Assembly (NCBI RefSeq): GCF_026626335.1
Contig: NZ_JAPNTZ010000001.1
Span: forward strand, 930,001-994,000
Length of the DNA stretch: 64,000 nucleotides
Direction: 5' to 3'
Source: Paractinoplanes pyxinae
GTDB taxonomy: Bacteria; Actinomycetota; Actinomycetes; Mycobacteriales; Micromonosporaceae
The position numbers and the translations under genes are program-made. Positions 1 to 6,540 of the stretch are shown here, one piece after another (within the stretch, counting starts at the first letter, position 1; each line of letters opens with the position of its first letter). Below the pieces are notes generated by a model, which worked only from the letters and a program-made list of their open reading frames with translations, made no database searches and was not told the DNA's origin.

Positions 1-274
1 GGGCATAGCGGCCGGCCTCGAACTTGACGACCTCGTGCAGGTGGCCGACCCGGCCGGCCGATGTCCGCTGGATGAAGACCTGGATCTCTCCCAGCCCTCG
101 GGGACGGCTGGGAAGCAAGACTCCACTTTCCATGTCGTTGAGCCGGACAGCGGACGCCGGGTCCCACATGAAAGACCACACCGCTTCCGCGTCCCGGGCG
201 AGTTCCACCGACGCCGCCTCCCTTACTTGGACGGGCTTGGTGGTGATCCTGGTGATCTTGAACAGTGCGGGCAC
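1..274 (-). CDS. SRPBCC/START-like small protein, 3' part missing (window edge)
   Basis: Leftward frame of 91 residues that runs off the left edge. It starts at a GTG (274) with AGGA about 8 nt upstream, 17 nt after the stop of the CocE-type gene, so the two are probably co-transcribed. The protein reads VPALFKITRITTKPV, then VELARDAEAVWSFMWDPAS and a strand ending HLHEVVKFEAGRYA. The pattern of a first beta-strand followed by AxxVWxxMxDP is typical of the SRPBCC (polyketide cyclase/START-like) fold, which binds hydrophobic ligands. No ligand or reaction can be assigned. The family call is by pattern and the C-terminal half is not in the window. Confidence 0.6.
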   Translation of the reverse strand, partial: MPALFKITRITTKPVQVREAASVELARDAEAVWSFMWDPASAVRLNDMESGVLLPSRPRGLGEIQVFIQRTSAGRVGHLHEVVKFEAGRYA

Positions 275-290
275 GATCAAGATCCTGGCA

Positions 291-1955
291 TCACTCGTTC
301 AGCACGGGAAGGACGATGTGCGAGGCGCGGCCGTCGTCGTGGAAGAGCTCGAAGTGGCAGGGGCGGCCGGCGGTGGCTGTCGCAAACGGTTCGTCTGTGC
401 CCATGTTGCGGGCGTAACGCGGGAAAGCGCCCCCGCTGACCTGCACGCGCAGGCGGTGGCCGGCCTGGAAGCGGTACGCGGTGGGGAAGAGCTCGACCGG
501 CACGGCCAGCACGCCGTCCTCGCCGCGGACCAGGTCGGGGGCGTCCGAGGTGCGCGGGTCGAGGCGGCGGATGCCGTCGACCACGTTGCGCGACACGTCC
601 TTCTCGTCGACGTCGCACAAACGAACAAAGACATCCGCGTACGGGATGGAAGTGCGCACATGGACAGTTGCGCGCACCGAACCGACAACATCGAGCGCTC
701 GTTCGAGCAGCGGGCCGGTGAAAACGAGCACATCGTCGCGCGCTTCGACCAGCCGGTTGTCCGCTTGCTTGCCCGGAGGCTGCAGCAGCGGGCCGCCGAC
801 GGTCGGGGTCGGCCGGGCCGGGTCGTAGGTGAAACGGCTCGGATCGCCGCCCTCGGGCTCGGTCACCAGGCCACCGCCGCTTCCCAAGTTCAAGACCGTT
901 TCCCGTACGGCGGAAGGCGGCCACTCCTCGAACTCGAGCCACTTGTTCGCCCGCTGCAGATGCACACGGACCGGCGCACCTTCGGGGGCGGGGCCGCCGC
1001 GCAGATGGTGGTCGAGCCACACACTGTCGGTCTGCACGATGGTGCGCAGTTCGCCCGGCTCGCCGTGCAGCCACGGGCCGACGACCAGCCGTGCCGGCAC
1101 CCCGGCCGCCCGCAGGGCCGTGTAGTCGGCCAGGTTCCCGCCCAGGAACAGGTCCCACCAGCCGGTGACCATGCTGACCGGCGGCATCCGGGTCAGGTCG
1201 GCCTGGTCGTGATCGGCCTGCGACCAGAAGTCGTCGCCCGGCTCGGCGTGCGCCACGAAGTCCCGCCAGAACGGCACCGGCGCCTCGGCCACCCGCACGT
1301 CGACAGCCTGCAGGGGCAGTTTGCCCAGCGCGCGCCGCACCTTGGTCTTCACCCGCGGGTCGGGCACGGAAGCCAGCAGACCCGGGCGTTCCTGGCGGCC
1401 GATCTGGGCCGACCAGCTCAGCGCCGTGTGGATCGACGGCACGCCGTGCTCGTAGAACAGCCGGTTGGTCACGTTGGCCGAGGTGATGTGCGGGGCGACG
1501 CAGGTCAGCGGGGGATCGGCGTACGGGGCGACGGCCCACTGGGTGTGCCCGAAATAGCTGCCGCCGGCCATGGCGATCCGGCCGTCGCACCACGGCTGCT
1601 TGCGGAGCCAGTCGACGGTGGCCAGGCCGTCGTCGCGCTCGGTGGTGAACGGGCGGAACTGCCCGCCCGACCCGAAGGTGCCGCGGGTGGCCTGCATGAA
1701 CACCTGGAACCCGCGGCGGGCCAGCGGGGCTGCGAACAGCTGGCCGAATGCGCCGTCACGCCCGTACGGGACCCGGATGAGCACCACCGGAAGCGGGCCC
1801 TCAGCCTCGACCGGGCGGTAGTGGTTGGCCAGTAGCGTCACGCCGTCGAGCATCGGCACGGGAACGTCCCTGCGAATCTCGTACGGTGTTGCTCGCACCG
1901 GCAATCCGAGCGCGACATCCGCGGCGATCCCGGCCAGCCTGCTGATCTTCGCCAT
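291..1955 (-). CDS. CocE/NonD (X-Pro dipeptidyl-peptidase S15) family hydrolase
   Basis: 554 residues from ATG 1955; an in-frame ATG at 1973 would add six. It is an alpha/beta hydrolase of the CocE/NonD type, serine hydrolases that cleave esters or amides such as acylated small molecules. The nucleophile elbow GGSYFGH places Ser at about 133. The oxyanion-side segment RVPYGRDG is near residue 61, WWDLF probably carries the catalytic Asp and GPWLHG the catalytic His. The C-terminal third is the jelly-roll domain of this family, ending SHIVLPVLNE. No signal peptide is seen, so it is probably cytosolic. Length is normal for the family. It is divergent from the broken GNAT gene, with 9-27 bp between the starts. 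Substrate unknown. Confidence 0.87.
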   Translation of the reverse strand: MAKISRLAGIAADVALGLPVRATPYEIRRDVPVPMLDGVTLLANHYRPVEAEGPLPVVLIRVPYGRDGAFGQLFAAPLARRGFQVFMQATRGTFGSGGQFRPFTTERDDGLATVDWLRKQPWCDGRIAMAGGSYFGHTQWAVAPYADPPLTCVAPHITSANVTNRLFYEHGVPSIHTALSWSAQIGRQERPGLLASVPDPRVKTKVRRALGKLPLQAVDVRVAEAPVPFWRDFVAHAEPGDDFWSQADHDQADLTRMPPVSMVTGWWDLFLGGNLADYTALRAAGVPARLVVGPWLHGEPGELRTIVQTDSVWLDHHLRGGPAPEGAPVRVHLQRANKWLEFEEWPPSAVRETVLNLGSGGGLVTEPEGGDPSRFTYDPARPTPTVGGPLLQPPGKQADNRLVEARDDVLVFTGPLLERALDVVGSVRATVHVRTSIPYADVFVRLCDVDEKDVSRNVVDGIRRLDPRTSDAPDLVRGEDGVLAVPVELFPTAYRFQAGHRLRVQVSGGAFPRYARNMGTDEPFATATAGRPCHFELFHDDGRASHIVLPVLNE

Positions 1956-1982
1956 GACGGCAACGTAACCCATGATGGGGTG

Positions 1983-2715
1983 ATGGCGCTCAGGATGCAC
2001 ACCGCCGAGGAGCGACCCGACCTGTGGGAGCGCGGGATCCCGTCGGCCGCGGTCTGGCCCGAGTACAACCTGCACGGCGACCGCCTCAACCGCTGGTGGC
2101 CGCACCTGGACGGTTCGTGCTGCACGACGACGAGCCCGACGAGGTCGTAGCCGAGGGTCACACCGGTCCGCTGTGGTGGGACGGCGACGAGAAAAGCCTG
2201 CCCGCCGGCACGACGCCGCAATCGAACAAACCTTCCTGCAAACGAGGTCAGGCGAGCCGGTGAACACTCTGTGCGCACTGGCGGCCGAGACACTCCGCGA
2301 CGGCCGCCGCCGAGGATTGGCCCACGAGCTGCTGGGCGCCATGCGCGAGATTGCCGCCCGCCAGGGCCTCAAGCACCTGGTCGCGCCGGTCCGCCCGTCG
2401 GCCAAGGACAGCTACCCGCTGATGCCGATCGAGCGCTACATCCACTGGCGCCGCCCCGACGGCCAACTGCTCGACCCCTGGATGCGAGTGCACGAACGCC
2501 TGGGCGCCCGCGTGTCGACGCCCCTGCCCCACTCAATGCTGATCACCGGCACGGTACCCGAGTGGCAATCGTGGACCGGCTTGGTCTTCCCCGACCCCGG
2601 CGACTACGTCTTCCCCGAGGGCCTGGCCACCGTCCGCATCGACGGTGACCAGGGCACCTATTGGGAACCGAACTTCTGGATGATCCACCCGGATATCGCC
2701 CCGGCCGCAAGCTAG
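1983..2715 (+). pseudogene. GNAT-family N-acetyltransferase gene broken by two frameshifts
   Basis: Three successive frames read as one protein. The first (from ATG 1983 or 1995) gives MHTAEERPDLWERGI and WPEYNLHGDRLNRWW, ending near 2112. The second gives FVLHDDEPDEVVAEGHTGPL to about 2205. The third gives DAAIEQTF, VNTLCALAAE, GRRRGLAHELL (acetyl-CoA loop type) and HERLGARVSTPLPHSM, ending at 2715. At the second junction one missing base after GCCGGCA restores PAGxDAAIE. The first junction also seems to lack several codons. Decay or assembly error are both possible. The final codons, PDIAPAAS and stop, form the first unit of the 30-bp array downstream. Confidence 0.72.
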
Positions 2716-3115
2716 CTACCTCAGGCATCGCCCCTGCCGCGGCTGGCTGTCCGGGCGTCGCGTCGGCCGCGGCCGGCTGTCCGGGCGTCGCCTCTGCTGC
2801 GGCCGGCTGTCCGGGCGTCGCCTCTGCTGCGGCCGGCTGTCCGGGCGTCGCCTCTGCTGTAGCTGGCTATCCGGGCGTCGCCTCTGCTGTAGCTGGCTTT
2901 CCGGGCGTCGCCTCTGCTGTAGCTGGCTATCCGGGCGTCGCCCCTGCTGTAGCTGGCCAGCCGGGTATCGCTTCCGCCGCAGCTGGCTATTCGGGCGTCG
3001 CCTCTGCTGTAGCTGGCTATCCGGGCGTCGCTTCCGCCGCAGCTAGCTACCCAGGCATCGCCCTCCGGCCGCAGCTGGCTACCCGGGCATCGCTTCCGGC
3101 GTGAGCCGGCTGGCC
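2695..3115. repeat. 30-bp tandem array (about 12 exact-length units) starting in the GNAT gene 3' end
   Basis: Head-to-tail 30-bp units with no spacers, for example 2787-2816, 2817-2846, 2847-2876, 2877-2906 and so on to 3056. The core is CCTCTGCTGTAGCTGGCTAT followed by CCGGGCGTCG. A 32-bp degenerate unit at 2695-2726 overlaps the last codons and stop of the GNAT gene, and another of 32 bp lies at 3057-3088; a partial unit ends near 3115. Because 30 is a multiple of 3, one frame stays open and would encode a decapeptide repeat of the type SAVAGYPGVA. No convincing start or ribosome-binding site precedes it, so I read it as non-coding. Confidence 0.93.
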
Positions 3116-3155
3116 GCCAGGGCTTGGCCCGAGCGGCCCGCTCGAGTCGGCTCCG

Positions 3156-3968
3156 TCAGGAGCGAGCTGCTTTCTCGATGAAGGCCGCGGTGACGCCGGG
3201 CTGCGACACGAAGACGGCGTGCGAGCCGCCCTTGACGCTGCGGACCGCGGCCGCCTTGGCCCGCTTGGCCTCGAAGTACTGCACAGCCGGCGGAATGTTC
3301 TTGTCGGCCCCGGCGACCAGGAAGTACGACTTCGTCGCCTGCCAGGCCTGCGGTCCGGACGCCTTCTCGTCCAGCGCGGCCGCGGTGATCGGGCGCTGGG
3401 CCACCGCCATCAGGGCGGCGTCGCGGGCCGGGACGTCGGCCGCGAACTGCTGGTGGAACTTCGCCGGGTCGACGTAGAGGTCCGTCTGCCCGCCGGGGAG
3501 TGCCACCGGCTTCAGCGTCTCGGCCAGGGTGCTGCCGGGGAACTTGGCGGCCAGGTCACCCGCGCTCTCCCCGGCCAGCGGGGCGAACGCGGCCACGTAC
3601 ACCAGCGCCTTGACGTCTTTGTCCCCGGCCGCCGCCTTGCTGATCACCATGCCGCCGTACGAGTGCCCGACCAGCACGATCGGCCCCTTGATGCTGTCGA
3701 GCAGCGCCTTGACCTGTGCCGCGTCCGACGCCACGCCACGCAGCGGGTTGGCCGCCGACACCACCGGATAGCCGTCGCGGGCGAGCCGGCTGACCACCCC
3801 GTTCCAGCCGCTCGAGTCCGCGAACGCCCCGTGCACCAGCACGACGGTCGGCTTCGCTTTGTGCCCGCCGCCGCCCGCCTGAGCCGCCGCTCCGCCGCCG
3901 CCCAGCGCCCCCGCCGCCAGCGCAACAGCTGCAGCCACCGCGATCGTCCGTGACTTGATCCGAACCAT
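3156..3968 (-). CDS. Secreted alpha/beta hydrolase (EstC-like)
   Basis: 270 residues from ATG 3968. The N-terminus MVRIKSRTIAVAAAVALAAG is a signal peptide, with a small-residue region and a glycine-rich linker (to about 38), so the mature protein is outside the membrane. The catalytic part begins TVVLVHGAFADSSGWN (oxyanion loop HG), has the nucleophile elbow GHSYGGM at about residue 102, and the likely catalytic His in GGSHAVFVSQPG near the C-terminus. This is the compact lid-poor alpha/beta hydrolase type often annotated as an esterase acting on small esters. Substrate cannot be inferred. It points away from the 120-bp array, and the 30-bp array lies beyond its 3' end. Confidence 0.85.
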   Translation of the reverse strand: MVRIKSRTIAVAAAVALAAGALGGGGAAAQAGGGGHKAKPTVVLVHGAFADSSGWNGVVSRLARDGYPVVSAANPLRGVASDAAQVKALLDSIKGPIVLVGHSYGGMVISKAAAGDKDVKALVYVAAFAPLAGESAGDLAAKFPGSTLAETLKPVALPGGQTDLYVDPAKFHQQFAADVPARDAALMAVAQRPITAAALDEKASGPQAWQATKSYFLVAGADKNIPPAVQYFEAKRAKAAAVRSVKGGSHAVFVSQPGVTAAFIEKAARS

Positions 3969-4068
3969 GAGTTCCCCCTCGAAGTACGTCGTCGTCCGAG
4001 ACGCTAAGAGCCCCCAGTGCCAAATCAGTTCCGATCGAGTGCGCCGACGCTCAGCAGTCGCCCGACGT

Positions 4069-4930
4069 TGAGCGAACGCGCATGTTCAGTCACGAACCGC
4101 CGAGAACTGCGCGAATGATGCGGTGAAGGCTCAGTGGTCCGGCCGAGTGTTGAGCGAACGCGCACAAACGGCCACCCGATGAGCATCGGGCGTGCGCTGC
4201 GTGCACTCTCGTTTCGCTTGCTGGTAGACGACTGCGAACGGGGAGGCGTCGGTTGGCGGGTTGCTCGGTTGTAAGCGAACGCGCACAAACGGCCGCCCGA
4301 TGAGCATCGGGCGTGCGCTGCGTGCACTCTCGTTTCGCTTGCTGGTAGACGACTGCGAACGGGGAGGCGTCGGTCGGCGGGTTGCTCGGTTGTAAGCGAA
4401 CGCGCACAAACGGCCGCCCGATGAGTATGGGGCGCGCGCTGCGTGCACTCTCGTTCGCTTGCTGGTAGACGACTGCGAACGGTGAGGCGTCGGTTGGCGG
4501 GTTGCTTGGTTGTGAGCGAACGCGCACAAAAGGCCACCCGACGAGCATGGGGCGTGCGCTGCGTGCACGCTCGTTCACTTGCTGGTCGACGACTGCGGAT
4601 GGGGCGGCGTCGGTTGGCGGGTTGCTCGTTGTGAGCGAACGCGCACAAACGGCCGCCCGATGAGCATGGGGCGTGCGCTGCGTGCACGCTCGTTCACTTG
4701 CTGGTCGACGACTGCGGATGGGGCGGCGTCGGTTGGCGGGTTGCTCGGTTGTGAGCGAACGCGCGTGAGGGAGCATCCAGTGAGCAGTCGTGTCCGTGTT
4801 GCTGTGCGCTTGTGGCGTGCTGGTCGGGAACTGCGCGGATGTGTGGCGCTTGCTCGGCGGATTGGCTAGTTGTGAGCGAATGCGCGTAAACGGCCATCCG
4901 GCGATCAGTCGGAGTTGTCCATGTCGCACA
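4069..4930. repeat. About 120-bp tandem array, 7 units, between two divergent genes
   Basis: The anchor AGCGAACGCGC (last copy AGCGAATGCGC) recurs near 4070, 4153, 4274, 4395, 4515, 4634, 4754 and 4875, giving periods of 83, 121, 121, 120, 119, 120 and 121 bp. The drift between 119 and 121 breaks any reading frame, which argues against coding. Units at 4153-4400 hold a hairpin CGCCCGATG-AG-CATCGGGCG with perfect 7-9 bp arms, degraded in later units. The last two units diverge most. The array fills almost all the space between the secreted hydrolase (start 3968) and the 6PGDH-like gene (start 4985). No gene or transposase is seen in it. Confidence 0.92.
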
Positions 4931-4984
4931 CTTGATCGGCACTGCGGGCGGCTACCGTCCTCGGCTGAATAGAGGGGTGGGGCC

Positions 4985-5914
4985 GTGGCACTGGTGGGAG
5001 TCTCGGGCGCGGGGGAGTCGGCTCGGAGCTTGGCGGACAACTTGGCTGGTCACGGCTACGGGTTCGCGAAGCCGGGGGAGCGGCCGGACGTCGTGTTTCT
5101 GGTCGACGATGACGCGGACACGGTGATCGTCGAGGGCGGCGCGCACGTCCTCAGCTGCGGCGTGACCCGCGACGCTGCGATGCTGCGTGAAGGGCCGGCT
5201 TACGTCGTCGGCGGTAACCACGCCGCCTACCTGAGGGTGCGGCCGATTCTGCGCGCCACCGCCGCCCGCGAGCAGAACGTGCCGTGCGTCGCCTACGCCG
5301 GTACCGGCGTCGCCGGTCATAGCGCCCAGCACGTGCACGACGACTTGGCCGCCGCCGACCTTCAGTTGGCCGTCGACGCTTACGAACTGATCGTGACCGG
5401 CCTGGGCCGCAAGCCTGAAGCAGCGGGCGAGATCTTCGCCGACTGGGACACCGGTGAGCTTCGCTCCCGCTTGATGGAGACGGCCGCCCGCGTGCTGGGC
5501 CGGCCCGACGACCGTCCCTTCGCCGACCACCTGGCCGCCGAACTCGGCGTTCCCGCGATTCCGCAGGCCGCCACCGAGGCGACGGGCGAGCTGGACGTTA
5601 CGGTGCCGGAGATCTTCGAGGCTTTGTACTCGGCACGCATCGACGCTTACTCGCGAGCCTTCGAACGGTTGCCGGTCGAGCATCGAGCGTCGATCGCCTC
5701 CGCTTGGCGTGCGGGCAGCGCCATCGGCGGGCGCTTCCTGAACTACGTCCGGGAGGCGTTCGAGGCTGAGCCCGTCCCCGCACGGCTCGAGGACGACCTG
5801 TACTTCGCCGGCGTGCTACGCCACTACCGCCCGGCGTGGCGGCGCGTGACCGCCGAGGCCGCCCGCATCGGCCTCGCGGTGCCAAGCTTGCGAGCGCCGG
5901 CCAGCGCCGCCTAA
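4985..5914 (+). CDS. Shortened 6-phosphogluconate dehydrogenase-like protein, probably inactive
   Basis: 309 residues from GTG 4985, preceded by GAGGGG. Known 6PGDHs have about 470. Aligned by eye, VGVSGAGESARSLADNLAGHGY matches in its first 20 residues the Rossmann start; about 80 residues of that domain are then missing. EGPAYVVGGNHAAYLRVRPI and LGRKPEAAGEIFADWDTGEL match the 6PGDH middle, and AWRAGSAIGGRFLNYVREAF matches the all-helical C-terminal domain. In the active-site helix the family K-M-V-H-N-G-I-E-Y reads Q-H-V-H-D-D-L-A-A, so the catalytic Lys, Asn and Glu are gone; the SGG substrate loop reads TRD. The C-terminal tail with the Arg/His phosphate ligands is absent. It lies between two repeat arrays. 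A dead paralogue or remnant is my reading. Confidence 0.7.
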   Translation: MALVGVSGAGESARSLADNLAGHGYGFAKPGERPDVVFLVDDDADTVIVEGGAHVLSCGVTRDAAMLREGPAYVVGGNHAAYLRVRPILRATAAREQNVPCVAYAGTGVAGHSAQHVHDDLAAADLQLAVDAYELIVTGLGRKPEAAGEIFADWDTGELRSRLMETAARVLGRPDDRPFADHLAAELGVPAIPQAATEATGELDVTVPEIFEALYSARIDAYSRAFERLPVEHRASIASAWRAGSAIGGRFLNYVREAFEAEPVPARLEDDLYFAGVLRHYRPAWRRVTAEAARIGLAVPSLRAPASAA

Positions 5915-6540
5915 CAAACGTCACGGTGCAGCGTGGCCTTGCCGGTCACTACGACTACGCCGGCTTCGCGTGCCAGTGCCGAAGGTCACGCATGATCAAC
6001 GCGGCGAGCGCAGCAGGACCTTGCCGGTTGCGGTTGTCGGTCGCGTCCGGATCGCGCTCGTGATGCCGGCGTCACAAGAGGCGTTCAGCCAGCGGACGCT
6101 ACAGCGTGGCATCGCCGGTCACTACGACTGAGCCAGCTTCGCGGTGCCAGTGCCGCAAACTGCGCATGATCAATCTGGCGACGCGGGTATGACCGCGCCG
6201 ATCGTCGGTCGTCGGCCACGTCGGGCTTGTGGTGCCGCTGCCGCAAGCGGCGCGTGATTGGCGTGACGATGTGCGCCATTACTGCTGGTAGGCGGCACGA
6301 CCGACACGGTGTGGGTTAGGGCCGTGGCAAGCCCGGCTGTTCGCCGCAGCTGCGTCGGACCTGCGGTGCGTGATTGCTCGCGCGGGTAAGCGGCCCGTGA
6401 CCAACGTGGCGGGCGGGGAGCGGCGTCGCGTTGTCGGTTGCCGCGACCGCGTCGGGCTCGCGGTGTTGGCACTGGCCGCGGCGGATAAGAGGCCGGCCCG
6501 CCGGTCACTGTGGCTGCGTTGGGCTTGCGGGTGTGGGCAA
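5871..6540. repeat. Degenerate about 88-bp tandem array joining two convergent gene 3' ends
   Basis: The motif GCTTCGCGGTGCCAGTGCC and variants recur at 5871, 5963, 6136, 6225, 6456 and 6523. The identical 10-mer GCCGGTCACT recurs at 5941, 6114 and 6500. Spacings are near 88 bp or twice that (92, 173, 89). The first unit begins inside the 6PGDH-like gene and includes its last codons and stop. The last copies include the stop codon and final codons of the leftward glycoside-hydrolase-like gene (stop at 6505). Between them is no credible gene. Units are more decayed than in the other arrays, and 6310-6450 is hard to phase. Confidence 0.72.

Noticed and set aside
24..1835. Long rightward open frame opposite the CocE-type gene
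   Set aside because: High GC leaves the antisense frame open; it is rich in Arg/Gly/His with no domain pattern, while the leftward frame has clear catalytic motifs.
2661..3104. 30-bp array as a CRISPR or a coding decapeptide gene
   Set aside because: Units are contiguous with no spacers and no cas genes; the open frame lacks a start and ribosome-binding site and simply follows from a period divisible by three.
4069..4930. Array as a replication origin or DnaA-box cluster
   Set aside because: No DnaA-box-like TTnTCCACA series and no dnaA, dnaN or parAB genes nearby.
4090..5040. Leftward 316-residue frame across the 120-bp array
   Set aside because: Unit lengths of 119, 120 and 121 change the frame between units, so no conserved protein repeat results.
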